Positions 33,536-45,157 of a stretch of 64,000 nucleotides of DNA are shown here, piece after piece; positions within the stretch are counted from its first letter, which is position 1; the number at the start of each line of letters is the position of its first letter. The stretch is from Lyophyllum atratum (taxonomy: Eukaryota; Basidiomycota; Agaricomycetes; Agaricales; Lyophyllaceae): positions 124,001-188,000 of the forward strand of contig JACGCN010000051.1 of assembly GCA_014905825.1 (NCBI GenBank), written 5' to 3'. The position numbers and the translations under genes are program-made. The notes below the pieces were generated by a model. That model made no database searches, was not told where the DNA came from, and saw only the letters and a program-made list of their open reading frames with translations.

Positions 33536-35894
33536 ATGTTATCACCGTTCCAAAATGCCATCTATGTCTTTCTCGCAGCAGCACGATTGTCTTCCGCGGC
33601 TATTTACGATCAGTTTGAAGACCTTCCTTCTGTAAACTTTGACTTCATCGTCGTTGGAGGTGAGAGCGGCTTACCTTCAAGCTGCGAAGTACTAGGCTGA
33701 CATGGTTTTAGGTGGAACTGCCGGCAATGTCATTGCAAATAGACTGACGGAAGACCAAAGAGTCAACGTCTTGGTCCTCGAGAGTGGCCCATCGTCAGCC
33801 TTGCATGCATCATACATCTAGCTCCAGCTCGCTAATATAATATTCTCTATCAATCTAGAAATGAGGGGGTACTGGACTCTATCGTCCCTTTCTTTGTGGG
33901 ATCGCTGGGAGGCTCAGCCTACGACTGGAACTTCACCACCACACCTCAGAGTGGACTCAACGAACGGAGTGTTGCATATCCCAGAGGACATATCCTCGGC
34001 GGCAGTAGTTCTATCAGTAAGCTAACGATAGTCTTTCCTTTTCACTACCTAAATGCAATTTGGCAGATGCCATGTTCTATACCAGGGGTTCTTCGTCAGA
34101 TTTCAACAGGTTTGCAGCTGTTACAAGGGACCCGGGTTGGTCTTGGGATAATGTTCAACCTTATATTCGTAAAGTATGTCTCCAAGAAATTTAGAAATTT
34201 AGTTAACTGCCAGCTACAGTGTATCTGACCACCCGATATTTTCTAGAATGAGAGGTGGACTACACCTGCTGATGACCACAACACGACCGGTCAATTCGAT
34301 CCGTCAGTGCACGGGTTCAACGGCGTCAATGCTGTCAGTCTAAGTGGTTTCCCTCATCCCATTGACCCCCGTGTCATACAAACCACCGTTGAGCTGAGGC
34401 ATGAGTTTCCTTTCAACAAAGACACGAACTCAGGAGATCCGTTGGGACTTGGTATGTCCGTCGAAACTACTCTTCGCCGTCCATGCCGACTTTTTCAGGG
34501 TGGCTGCAAACCACCATTGATGACGGAAAGCGCAGCAGTTCCGCGACGTCTTACTTAGGACTGCACTTTATAAATCGGCCAAATTTACACGTCCTTCTGC
34601 ATGCCCGAGTAACCAGAATCTTGGAGACTGACTCTAGTGGCTCCACTCCTGCGATTCGCACTGTGGAATTTACAAATGAAATTCTGCAAGGTAAGGATGA
34701 GGCGTTGTAGCCAGCCACCCAAATGCTTATACACATGTTGATACCCATAGGGCCTCGTATAATGGTCACAGCATCTAGGGAGCTGGTTCTCTCTGCCGGT
34801 ACAATCGGTACCCCTCATATTTTGCTGAACTCTGGGATCGGGAACTTCACTGAACTGAAGGCGGCGGGAATCGCACCTGTCATCAACCTTCCGAGCGTAG
34901 GAAAAAATCTCTCCGACCAGCCTGCACTGACAAATGCGTGGTTCGTCAATTCTAACGACACACTTGACAAGTGCGTAGCCGTATTGCTTTCTATGCTGAT
35001 ACCTTTATAAGAACTCAATCATGATCAGTATCACAAACAATGCAACGCTCAAGGCTGAGCTGTTAAAACAATGGGAGGAACACAAGACCGGGCCCCTTGT
35101 GGCCAGCTCTGCGACTCACCTAGCGTGGGCACGGCTTCCAGGAAATTCTTCTATCTTCAATTCATTTTCTGATCCTTCATCTGGACACAACACACCGCAT
35201 TATGAATTGGTAATCGGGGTTTGTGATTGCACAGTGGATAGACTAAGCTCTTCTGAAAGTCCTCGATCATTCTAGAACGGCGGGGGACTGAGGCCAATGC
35301 AAGGACATTTTATTAGCGTTGGCGTAATCGTTGTCACCCCAGTTTCTCGTGAGTTGTTTCGCAATCGACGTCTAACAGAACTTAGCGGCACAACAGGAGG
35401 AACTGTTTCTTTGAGGTCCTCCAATCCCATGGACCCACCACTCATCAATCCGGCGTTCCTAACATCTGGATTCGATATTTTTGCGATGCGCGAAGCGATA
35501 AAAAGTGCCATTCGATTCTTGTCCGCCCCTGTTTGGAAGGATTATGTGATTGGACCTGCTGGCGATTTAGCAAACGCAACTACAGATCAATTACTGGAAG
35601 ATTATGCTCGCAAAATTGTTTTCACCAGTGCACATCCTGTTGGAACGGCCGCCATGTCTGTGGAGGGTGCAGGCTATGGTGTGGTAAACCCTGACTTACG
35701 GGTAAAAGGGGTCTCTGGGCTTCGCATCGTTGATGCCTCAGTCATGGTGAGTTTCTGTGGAATTGATTGGTTCATACATTTAACCTCGATCTTTAAACCA
35801 GCCATTTGTTACATCTGGACACACGCAAGCCCCCGTATACGTCATCGCGGAACGCGCAGCCGATATGATAAAAAAGACGTGGGGATTGCGTTGA
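33536..35894 (+). CDS. GMC oxidoreductase, aryl-alcohol oxidase type
   Basis: FAD-dependent alcohol oxidase or dehydrogenase of the glucose-methanol-choline family; secreted members produce H2O2 or reduce quinones during lignocellulose decay. About a dozen exons. Start MLSPFQNAIYVFLAAARLSS (signal peptide). The FAD-binding dinucleotide motif is FDFIVVGGGTAGNVIANRL, split by an intron after GG. Further blocks are VLVLESGP, YPRGHILGGSSSIN (GMC signature 1), RELVLSAGTIGTPHILLNSG (GMC signature 2), KNLSDQP, and near the C-terminus FTSAHPVGTAAMS (first catalytic His), GLRIVDASVMP and SGHTQAPVYVIAERAADMI (second catalytic His). Both active-site histidines are present, so it should be active. The stop is at 35892-35894. 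Substrate class is inferred from family resemblance only. Confidence 0.92.
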
Positions 35895-36177
35895 AACGAG
35901 CTGATCGACTTTCGTTTCATTCAATCCTTTCTCTTGTAAGCATCGGAAGTCACCGGACTCGACATGTTTTTGTAGCTTCAAAATACCTACTTAGTACTAC
36001 TCCTATGGCTATTTATCTGATAACTATCATGTAGCCCCCTGGCCTGGACTGACGTCACACACACACACGTCCGTAATTTGAGCCGTTGACATCTACATGA
36101 AATAACCTCTTTGATGAACGTCTACCAGTTCTACATACATGGTGTTACAGTATCAGAGCAAGACACATGAAAAGGTC
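35895..36177. other. Convergent 3' intergenic region
   Basis: 283 bp between the tail-to-tail GMC and propeller genes, with a short CA-dinucleotide run near 36058. No gene seen. Confidence 0.4.
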
Positions 36178-37886
36178 CTACTTCGCTATGAAAGTCGTCA
36201 TTCCTTGCAGGTTGTTGCCATCTGAATAGGGGAGACAACACTCAGATCGTTGAGGAACCTCGTATCAAATTGAAGACCTACCGATCTTGATGCCAGAAGC
36301 CCGAGCAGGGCCGGCAATATCCAATTTCTGGATATTTTTGGCTTGTCCAGGTGCATTGAGGGATAAAACATCGATCCGTGTGGCGTTTGCGGACAACACA
36401 TACATGAAGCTGAAAACAAGGTGTTTAGAGACTGTTCATCTTGTTCATCTACGTAACAGCACTCACTCATTGTTTCCAACGGTGACGATGTCGTTATCGA
36501 TGGTGCCGCTTCCTTGGCCTTGGGCATATTGCTGGAGAACATCATTCCGTCAGTGAACAGGATGTAGTCGGGGAGCACGTGGAAGTACCTTCACAATGGT
36601 CCCCTTTAAGTTATCATCGATGTTAATCTCTGTGACCATCGCGGTCCCGATGTCCGTGAGGTAGAAGTTCTTGGTCTTTGGGCTGAAGCTGGACCAGCAA
36701 GTCGCGGCCTGTCCGTCGATAGCAACAGCAGAGGATCTACCGGCCCCAGCTGTGACGTTCCCAGATCCAGCCTTGTCAGCGAAATCAAAGATATCGAAGC
36801 CAAGACCGGCGTCGGTTGCCAGGATCGCGTTCTTTCCTGGAATGACAGTCATGGAGAAGGGAAGTAGACCCCCTTTAGCAGGTGCAATGGATTGGAAGTC
36901 TTGTGAGAGCGATCCATCGTTGGCCACGTCCCAAACGGCGAGGAAGCCTGGCTGAGGTGGAACACCTTTGATCGAAGCAATGAGCTGCTTGTTGTCTTCG
37001 GAGAAGACAAGATGGCTCGCAGTGCCTGCGGGTCCGGTTGCAGGTGTGGTCTGGTTGATCTTCAGGGAACGAGCAGTGTTGGCCATCGGGACGAGACCCT
37101 TCTGCTGATCCACCTTGAAACAGCTAGAACATTTAGTTAATTCATGGAACGAGTTAGTCTCACGAAAGTAGGATTCACTTGACACCATTCACTGCGCCAC
37201 CATTAAGGGAGCACACAGCATTCCCTGCCTTGTTGATTGCCAATGACACAGGGAATTCGCCGCCACTTCCGACGGGTTTTCCAATCATGCTAATAGCTGT
37301 GGGATCATTGGGGTTGATTTTGAACACTGACAATGTATTTGAGCCAGCCTAAACAATACGCAATGTCAGCCGAAGAACTGCAAACACGCGGCTATCTCTT
37401 ACATTGACGGTAGCCACAATATTACCCGTTGAAGAGGCCTTGATAGCACCTTGACTGAAGAGAGGATCTGGGCCGTTGGGGTCGGCGATCCCATGAGCAC
37501 CCAGACCGCCAGCATCTATGGCTCTCCGAAGAGTCTAACCAACGTGTGTCAATGCGGCATTGGATTTAGGATGCAAAGATAGCCTGAACGTACTAATTTT
37601 CCGTCAGTACCAATGTCGGCGGCCAGCAAAAGGTTTCCGTTAGGTTCGTTGCTGATGACTGTGGGAGGAATAGCAATAGCGTTAGCCGTCTAATTGAAGT
37701 GTTCGTATTCGCCGTAATAAATTACCCACAATATGCCGCCCCGACCGCACGACCCCTTGCAGGGGACATGGGTGTTCCAGATCTTTGATTCTGGTTTTGA
37801 GTCTGATTGGACTGGCGACGGGAGACGGGGCCAGCCGACACAGCAGATATCAAGAGAGCGGAGAACACAGCAGAGGAGAACTTCAT
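36178..37886 (-). CDS. Secreted beta-propeller, 6-phosphogluconolactonase/YbhE-like
   Basis: Extracellular seven-bladed beta-propeller of the lactonase family; in many fungi such proteins are secreted and their substrates are unknown. Signal peptide MKFSSAVFSALLISAVSAGP. Spliced blocks in order: IPPTVISNEPNGNLLLAADI, NPNDPTAISMIGKPVGSGGE, FPVSLAINKAGNAVCSLNGG, ASHLVFSEDNKQLIASIKGV, FLAVWDVANDGSLSQDFQSI, GLLPFSMTVIPGKNAILATD, SSFSPKTKNFYLTDIGTAMV, NDIVTVGNNDYMYVLSANAT. The last exon, reached through a 63-nt intron, reads DGNNLQGMTTFIAK and stops at 36178-36180. Repeated blade-like strands alternate with loops. There are no obvious catalytic residues to judge activity. Confidence 0.85.
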
Positions 37887-38782
37887 GGTCCGTTAAAAAT
37901 GAAAGGGTAATTCGGAAAAAGGTCGACTGGCGACAAGAGAATCGGAGGTAATGAGCGAAAGAAAAGAGCACTAGCTCTTGCGAATGATGGACCAGCAAAA
38001 GAAAGGGGTGATCGACGATACAGAGTCGCGTCTATGACCCGAGTTTTATATCGACGGATACTAGCATCTTAGATAGCCACTGCGAGGTCCTGAATCCCGT
38101 GCCCACCGCCCATTCAGTAATTTTCGAGCCAAAAGATGCTGAAACTCATTGACTTCTCCCTCTTGCACTCCAACATGATGTGTATCCCAGACTACAGACT
38201 TTGACCATAGAGGGTTGCGTACAAGAAACGCGAGAAAACAGCATGTATCCAAGGGGAATGCATACCAATGGGGTTTTACATTGTCGTCGCGATTCAACGA
38301 AACGAGTTACTGCCATCGAGGAATCGCCGCAAGCCTGATGGATGCCGAATCCTGAGTGTGGGTTGCCTGCAAGCTGCTGATGCCTGGTCTCTCGATGTCG
38401 GCGTGCTCTCCTGTAGGTGATCATACTAGTACTGCACTCTGGCAGGCCGGGATGATTGTTTCGTAGGTCGGTAAGATCAAGTGCATGCCGTCGATACTAG
38501 TCGCCGAAATCTCGGGGAACATCGTCAAGGATCGAGCCCAAACAAGGCTTGGTAAATGATGAAAGAGCGTCCGGATAAAAATAGATGATCGTTGTAAGTG
38601 ATCGTAGTCTTTTTCTCTCGCACTGGTATTTCCAGCTAGAAACCATCACCAAAATCAAGCAGAAGGTCCAGAATGTGATTGAATGATCTCTATCCAGGAA
38701 TGAGGGCTATAACAGCAACCAGCGCTTCTATGTCAGTAGCATGGTATCAATGATTTCAAGAAGGACACTGGAGGATATCTGA
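37887..38782. other. Upstream region of the propeller gene, no other gene seen
   Basis: About 0.9 kb between the start of the propeller gene and the 3' end of the Sqt1-like gene, both on the minus strand. Two overlapping minus frames (38061-38424) have no domain or splice context. A TATA box lies at 38043-38050. Confidence 0.4.
38043..38050 (-). promoter_or_regulatory. TATA box of the propeller gene
   Basis: TATAAAAC on the minus strand, 157 bp upstream of the ATG at 37886. This implies a 5' leader of about 120-130 nt if used. Confidence 0.45.
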
Positions 38783-40256
38783 TTAATCATCCTCGGTAGC
38801 TTCCGTCGTAAATACCAGACAGACGCCGTCGTCTCCAGCACTGATCACCACGGAGCCATCCAAGCCGAGTGACGCGTCCAGGACAGGTGCACGATGGCCA
38901 GTGTGTTCGCGCAGGAGTGTTCCAGTACGAGCGTCCCAGGTGCGTAGGGTCTTATCCGCAGAACCGCTAACGACAATGTACCCTTTCGGGGCAGGATGTG
39001 TTAAAAGTCTCGTAACGGCATCCTGCAATTGATGTGAGTAAGGCGGATATGATTCTATCATTGAAGGAACTTACCTTGTGCTCAAGGATTGATCGCAACC
39101 GCATAGTACTCAGGTCCCATATGCACGCCTTTCCGTCCGTTGCACCAGTAATGGCGACACCGGCTGCCGCTCCGGCACCAGGAATGTCAACGAACTCGAC
39201 AGCTTCAATGCTCTCTCCTTCTGTATGCCCACCAAGGGCGCCGACTACCTCTCCTTTACTCAAGCTAATGACGCGGACACCTCCGGCGGCACCACCGACG
39301 ACGGCAAGACTTGAAGAGGGATTCACTTTTAAGGATGTGACGCCGTCTAGATTGAATCGAGCATCATCGGCGGTCAACTTGAAAATCGGTGTAGGTGAAC
39401 GAGGATCCCAGAATAACAGTGTTCCGTCCGCACATGCGGTTATGATCCTTTTACCTGGAATCCGTCGGTTAGATGTGCAATAGGTAGGAGGACTCCAACG
39501 CGTTGCGCTCACCGTCTGGCGTGAATTCACCGCAATTGACTGCACCAGTGTGACCAGCGAAGACTTGCATTGTATTTCCAGAGGGTACTATGTACAACGG
39601 ATTAGTTCACCACGAGGAAAGAGGCAAGGAAATGCGAACGTTGCCATAACCAGACAGTCGAATCATTGGATCCTGCAAGGAGGACACTGCCTTTTGGGTG
39701 CCATCGAAGGAACTGCGAAACCATTTAGTATTTTATCTCTACAGAAATATGAAAGACAGACCATGACTTCATCGGGACCTTGCAGCTCTGTCAAAAATTC
39801 CCAAGTCCTATAATCTTCAGTCCCTCTTCTTCTCCATATCCTAATCTTTCCATCCATTCCACCAGTGGAGACCATTTCTCCATCCGAACTCCATGCGATG
39901 GATGTAACACTATCCGTGTGGCCTGTTAATTTTACAATGATCTCGCCATCCGTGATATCCCAAACATATCCCATGTCATCTTCGCCGCCCGATGCAGCGA
40001 GAGGCTGGGTCGGGTGGCCGGCAACTGCGAAAACGGACTTGCGGTGGTCCGGAAAAATTTGTACGGAGTTGGTTTCGAATTTTCCAGAGGAGGATCCGGC
40101 TTCAAGCTCTCCTAGTTCATCGCCATCTTCGTCATCGTCCATAGGTTCGTCGCCGTCGTCCACTACCTCGGTCAGGATGTCTTCAGAGGAAATGAAGTGT
40201 TCATCGTGCTCGGTCTCCTCCATATCGTCGTCATCGAAGGGTTTTTCTGTGGACAT
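38783..40256 (-). CDS. SQT1: WD40 ribosome-assembly protein, Sqt1/AAMP family
   Basis: Dedicated chaperone of ribosomal protein uL16 (Rpl10) in the cytoplasm, needed for late 60S maturation; animal orthologues are called AAMP. Start MSTEKPFDDDDMEETEHDEH, followed by an acidic N-terminal extension of about 60 residues. WD repeats follow: VFAVAGHPTQPLAASGGEDD, YVWDITDGEIIVKLTGHTDS, GGMDGKIRIW, ITACADGTLLFWDPRSPTPI, ITGATDGKACIWDLSTMRL, VVSGSADKTLRTWDARTGTL, and a last blade ending VCLVFTTEATEDD. About five short introns interrupt it. The acidic N-terminus plus the number and spacing of blades fit Sqt1/AAMP rather than other WD proteins. It starts 420 bp from the divergently transcribed PDI gene. 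Confidence 0.88.
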
Positions 40257-40675
40257 GGCTACGCAGTTGGAATGATGATCAACACGAAGCGCTGGTGTAT
40301 AAAAGGACGCCTTTGCTGAGTAAAGTGCAGGGAAGAATTAGTAAACTTTCTGAAGCCTGACTCCTTGATAAGATCTCGTCGATAAAACACCGGAACCGGA
40401 TCGGTTATGCCATGTGGTTCGATCGCTTAGCATTAGCAGTCTTCTATGTAGGTCGAGTTTCGGATTGAAGTGCATTATAAAGCTATGAAACTCGGTAGGA
40501 GAATTACCATCTTGCCTAGCGAAAATTCTACTTTGAAATGCTACAGGCATCGGGCAGCCTTGAGTAACCTCACCGAACCGGATTCGGAGATGACCGATCA
40601 AATAATTTCCCTTCGACACGTCAGTACTTTCAAGCACTGTCGTAAATTAGTCACCCCTTCTCCTTTCCCGCCAAC
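40257..40675. promoter_or_regulatory. Bidirectional promoter between Sqt1-like and PDI genes
   Basis: 419-bp gap between two divergent start codons. A TATAAAAGG sequence lies near 40298 on the plus strand. No binding-site motif could be assigned with confidence. Confidence 0.4.
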
Positions 40676-42390
40676 ATGTTACTCTCTATACCAATCCTTG
40701 CTGCTGTGATAGCAGGCGCCTATGCATCAAACGTAGCTGACCTCAACTCGGATAACTTTGACGGGGTCATCGGAAATGGCAAACCTGGTCTGGTAGAATT
40801 GTGAGTTCTTGTATGCTATTAGTGCGCCGCATAGTGTCCTGATTATATGCAGTTTCGCACCTTGGTGGTAAGTCTGGATTCACGTAACAAAATCGAAATA
40901 GTTGACATCCTTCTCCTGCAGTGGACATTGCAAGGTGACTTTTAATGATGCACACGCAAACTTTCAGTTGATTGACATTTCTATGCAAGAATCTCGCACC
41001 TGTCTACGAGCAACTCGCCGATGCCTTCTCCCACGCGAAAGACAAGGTCGTTATCGCAAAGGTCGATGCAGATGGTGACGGCAAGGCTCTGGGAAAGAAG
41101 TATGGCGTTACCGGGTTCCCGAGTTCGTCGCGTTCATATGTATCTAACGGAATAAACGTGCTCATGAGAATTACAGCTCTCAAATGGTTCGACGCGGAGG
41201 GAAATCATGAGCCTTATGATTCTGGACGCGACCTCGACAGCCTCGCAGCATTGTAAGTGGTATTTTCGTCCGCTCACTTGCTTTACTAAATCATCTCTGC
41301 AACATAGTGTTGCCAAGAAGTCCGGTGTGAAGTCGAGTATCAAGCCCCCTCCCCTCCCGGAAACTACCATTTTGGATGTGCACAATTTCGACGACATCGC
41401 CCTGGTACGTTATTTTATAGGTCGAGTCAAACGTCCTCGCTTATGCTCTACGTAGGATTCCTCCAAGAACGTTCTCGTGTCCTTCACAGTATGAAACTTC
41501 TTTTGCTGCTCACTATTGTAACTTACATGCTCGGTATAGGCTTCATGGTGTGGACATTGCAAGAACATGAAGCCCGCGTATGAAACAGGTACGTAATCTA
41601 CGTCCCCGTGCTCTCCAGCGTGTAGTAACTCGACACGTAGTCGCCTCGACATTCAAATCCGAGAGTGATGTAAGTTTTGCCTTGTATGCTCGGTTTGTCC
41701 AACTAACAGCCCGAATTTAAGTGTGTTGTTGCCAACGTTGACGGAGATGACAAGAAGAACTCCGAGCTGGGCAAGAAGTATGGAGTTAGCGGTTTCCCCA
41801 CCATCAAGTTCTTCTCCAAGGACAACAAGGAACCCGTGGACTATCAGGGCGGCCGTACTGAAGCAGATTTCGTCGCTTTCTTGAATGAGAAATGTGGAAC
41901 CCAACGTGCGGTTGGTGGAGGACTGACTAATCAGGTCAGTCCAGACTACTCAAGTTGGTAGCACCAATCGAGTCATGGGCGCTTACTTTCCCTACCCCAG
42001 GCCGGCCGTCTCCCAGAATTCGACATCCTTGCGAATAAATTCTTCGCGGCCGGGGCAGAAGCCAGGGACAAGATCTTGAAGGAGGCATCCCTGCTCACAG
42101 CCAGCGCAGGCGCCACCTCGAAGCACTATCTCCGCGTCATGGAAAAAGTCGTGAACAGCAGCGAGGCATATGTACAAAAAGAGGTGACCCGGTAAGCCCC
42201 TTTGACCGACGTGGGTACAGAACGGCACCTGACGCATGGACGTTCTAGGCTCGCCAAAATTCTGGAGAAACGTAACCTCGCACCATCTAAATTGGATGAG
42301 ATTAAGATCAAGGCAAACATCCTGAACGCATTCGTGGAGAAGCCTGAGGAAGCCAAGGAGAAGATCGCGAGAGCAGAGTCGGAGCTATAA
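40676..42390 (+). CDS. Protein disulfide isomerase, two thioredoxin domains plus ERp29c (PDI-D type)
   Basis: ER lumenal oxidoreductase that forms and reshuffles disulfides of secretory proteins. Signal peptide [19 protein letters not shown]. First thioredoxin domain with APWCGHCK, whose first Cys codon is split by an intron, then [20 protein letters not shown]. Second domain with [15 protein letters not shown] and [20 protein letters not shown]. The C-terminal helical ERp29c/P5-like domain runs [20 protein letters not shown] to the end. Both CGHC sites are intact. The protein ends RAESEL, not a canonical HDEL/KDEL, so ER retention may rely on a weak variant or another signal. About nine short introns; the final exon starts after a split Arg codon near 42191. 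Confidence 0.92.
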
Positions 42391-42825
42391 TTTGTCGCTT
42401 TGTATGACTGTATATCCATGGTTTGCTTAATTATACACGGTCCACGGAACACATAACTCCAGATACGCAATTTAGGGCCCCTATTGTTGGGACGTTCATG
42501 CCTCGCGTTGATCTGAAGAGCTTGGGAAAAACTAGAAACGACAGATTTTCTGTGCATCTTGCCTCGTGTCGAGGAAGCGAGTTCTCGTGATCACTAATCA
42601 TGGACCTACAGTGGCATCGATAGACCTGGTTATCGCCCTTTCCATGTCAAAGCAAACTGTCGGGTGTCTTGTGTCCGATTGATGACTTTTCCCTGGCGCC
42701 CACTCCGTTCCCATAAAACACCCAAAGTTCGGACCATTGGATCCCCTTGAATCTGCCATCTCGCCACTGACCTGTGCTTGTTCAGAGGTAGTCGAGTGTT
42801 CCATCTCCAGACATCTATTTTCGCC
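42391..42825. other. Intergenic region
   Basis: 435 bp between the PDI stop and the preferred start of the Tdp2-like gene. No other gene seen. Confidence 0.4.
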
Positions 42826-43770
42826 ATGGCATCTGTGTCTTTCCAGGATCAACAACCCAACAAACTCGTTTCGACCAAAATCTACCAATACCGACCAGAT
42901 AAGGGATGGAAACATATTTCAGCGAGGAGGAAGGACGAACAAACAGACCACCCATCGAGTTTGGTTCTCGTTACTTGGAATCTCGACTTCCAAAACGGCT
43001 ACCTCAAAGAGCGAATGTCAGTCGCTCTTCGCCATCTTGAAACGTATGTCTTCAAATGCGACGACGGGCAGGAGCCCGTAGCGTGCTGTATCATGTTCCA
43101 GGAGGTGCATGCAGACGCCTTGCCACATCTCTTGGAAGATGAATGGGTCAGGAGACATTTCTTGGTCACTCCGATCTCCGCAAGCAAATGGCCAATACAG
43201 CACTACGGAAATGTCACGCTTATCTCGCGGACCGTCGCCGTGTCGCGAGCCAGCATCATGTCATTTGGATACTCCAATATGGGGCGAGGAGCCGTTATCG
43301 TCGATGTTAAGGTCACCACGCCCAGGGCACACAACCCACGGGAAATCACCCTGCGGATGATTAACACGCATCTGGAGTCGCTGCCTCAAGGGGCGCGTAT
43401 GAGGCCACAGCAGCTCGCCGTGCTTGCTTCATTACTTAGGAGGAAGGAGGAAGTCAGGGGAGGCGTCGTCGCGGGGGACATGAACGCCATCGGTCCTTCG
43501 GATAAAGACCTGCCTCAAGAGTTTGGGCTCACAGACGCGTGGACGTTCCCCAGCGAGCACCCCTCAGGATTCACCTGGGGGTACCAGGATACCTGCGAGT
43601 TCCCTCCTGGCCGTCTTGACAAGATAGTGTATGTGGAGCGAAAGGCGTATAAAATCGATTCACCGAAGAGGATCGGAGTGGGGCTCAAGGCGACCGACGA
43701 GACGGGGGCGTTGGTGGCTTGGGCTAGCGACCACTATGGCCTCATCACCTACCTGCGCGTGCGTGGGTAG
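42826..43770 (+). CDS. Endonuclease/exonuclease/phosphatase family protein, Tdp2-like
   Basis: Mg-dependent phosphodiesterase fold. The closest recognisable pattern is tyrosyl-DNA phosphodiesterase 2, which removes topoisomerase II adducts from 5' DNA ends. The gene is intronless (314 aa), unlike almost all neighbours. The start at 42826 has a strong context (gccATGg); an upstream in-frame ATG at 42778 is weaker. Motifs in order: LVTWNLDFQNG (motif 1), CIMFQEVHADAL (motif 2 Glu), MINTHLESLPQGARMRPQQL, VVAGDMNAIGPSD (motif 3 Asp/Asn), LTDAWTF, PGRLDKIVYV and WASDHYGLITYL (catalytic SDH). All catalytic positions are kept. The TWN-QEV-GDMN-SDH series fits Tdp2 well, but other EEP nucleases cannot be excluded. 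Confidence 0.87.
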   Translation: MASVSFQDQQPNKLVSTKIYQYRPDKGWKHISARRKDEQTDHPSSLVLVTWNLDFQNGYLKERMSVALRHLETYVFKCDDGQEPVACCIMFQEVHADALPHLLEDEWVRRHFLVTPISASKWPIQHYGNVTLISRTVAVSRASIMSFGYSNMGRGAVIVDVKVTTPRAHNPREITLRMINTHLESLPQGARMRPQQLAVLASLLRRKEEVRGGVVAGDMNAIGPSDKDLPQEFGLTDAWTFPSEHPSGFTWGYQDTCEFPPGRLDKIVYVERKAYKIDSPKRIGVGLKATDETGALVAWASDHYGLITYLRVRG

Positions 43771-44137
43771 GGTCATGCGGTTGTGTCTTGGTGGAACGGC
43801 ATGGAACCCATCAATTATCTTGGATGCTCGCTTACGTCCTGATCGCTTCACTTCGCTTTAGCCTTGCAGAGCGAGAGGTTTTGGGCTGGACTAGGCTGGA
43901 CCGCGGAGGCGGAAAAAAAAGAGGAAAGTTCGTAAAGGATTGGCACTTGAATGGAGGTTATCTTTAGGAAGGAAGGAATATATATGAGGCGAGGCGGATC
44001 AGTGAAATGAGTGTGAAATGGAAGAAAGTTGTGACGTTGTGTTTGGTGATAAACAAGAAGTTGGACTGATATAAAAATGATGGTAACCGTGGTAGGCCCG
44101 CAGCTCCCCACGTCCTACCCCCCGACATCCAACGACC
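43771..44137. other. Intergenic region
   Basis: 367 bp between the Tdp2-like gene and the wall-protein gene. It includes the latter's TATA box. No gene seen. Confidence 0.4.
44070..44077 (+). promoter_or_regulatory. TATA box of the GPI wall-protein gene
   Basis: TATAAAAA lies 61 bp upstream of the ATG at 44138, with a pyrimidine-rich leader between. This is a typical strong fungal core promoter. Confidence 0.55.
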
Positions 44138-45157
44138 ATGAAGTCTGCATTCACTGTTCTCGCAGGTGTTGCCCTCGCTGCCTCCAGTGCTTTCGCTCAG
44201 CTCAGAGTTGAAACTCCGTGAGTCTACTTTGTTTTCTTTTTTCGGGCCCCGATATATTCATCATGCCACTTTTTCAGGTTCAACCCCGTCGTCTGCCAAC
44301 CTCTGCTGTTGAGCTGGGGTGGAGGGACTCGTACGTCACGCATCCTCTTATTCAGCTTTTCATGCTACTGACATCACTCTCTCAACAGCCCCGTACTTCC
44401 TGGTTCGTACAACTAGCGCCCGTTTCGATCTTGTAGACTGTTGACACGTGTGATTTCGTCATTTTGTCATATTCAGAGGTTTGTTGCACTGCCCCATGTC
44501 ATTCTCCGCGGTTTGCTGACAGGTTCTGTTCAGCATCTTCCCTGCCGGCCAGACTAGTTCGCCTCTTGTTGACTTTGGTCAGGTCAACGGCACGACTCTC
44601 ACCTGGAAGGTCAACATCGCTGCCGGTAAGGCTATATCCATGTCATATTCCGTTCCGTGCTTACTTATTTCATTTCATAGGCACCCAGATTGGCCTCACC
44701 ATCCGTGACCAAACTGGTTCCACCGCTCAGTCCGCTCCATTCCCCATCAATGCTGGTTGTATGTGTCCTTCTTTTAGCCTCTTTACGTAGCCCATTGAAA
44801 GGGATATTCCACAGCGGATACGAGCTGCCTAGGCCAGACCCTAGTGACTTCTGCCGGAACCGCTCCAGCCACCACCGCAGGTAACACCGCTACTGGCAGC
44901 GCCCCCCCTGGGACGACCGCCCCACCCACACCCACCACTACCAACGGAGGAGGAGCCAACACGTATGTGACATTTAGCTTATACCCGTTCATTCCCTAAT
45001 TATCTCCCCTCCTAGTTCCACCAAGCCCACCTCTGCCGCTGGCACAAACACCTCCGGAGCCCCTAAGCCTTCATCCAGCAACGCTGCATCCACTCAGGCT
45101 GCGTCATTCGGTGCTGCCGCCATGATGGGTGCTGCTGCCATTGCTCTCTTTGCCTAA
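44138..45157 (+). CDS. GPI-anchored Ser/Thr-rich cell-wall protein (Kre9/Knh1-like domain)
   Basis: Small secreted wall or membrane protein of about 200 aa. Signal peptide MKSAFTVLAGVALAASSAFA. The N-terminal Kre9/Knh1-type beta-sandwich domain is recognisable from ETPFNPVVCQPLLLSWGGGT, PPYFLS, GQVNGTTLTWKVNIAAGTQI and GLTIRDQTGSTAQSAPF, followed by a Cys-containing SDTSCLGQTL segment. A Thr/Pro/Gly/Ser-rich linker (likely O-mannosylated) follows. The C-terminus SFGAAAMMGAAAIALFA is a hydrophobic GPI-attachment tail. Six or so short introns are present. This class is abundant in Agaricomycetes; its precise role is unknown. Confidence 0.88.

Noticed and set aside
22420..37886. Secondary-metabolite gene cluster (laccase, GMC oxidase, propeller)
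   Set aside because: No synthase, terpene cyclase, P450 or pathway transcription factor is present, and a RhoGEF sits in between.
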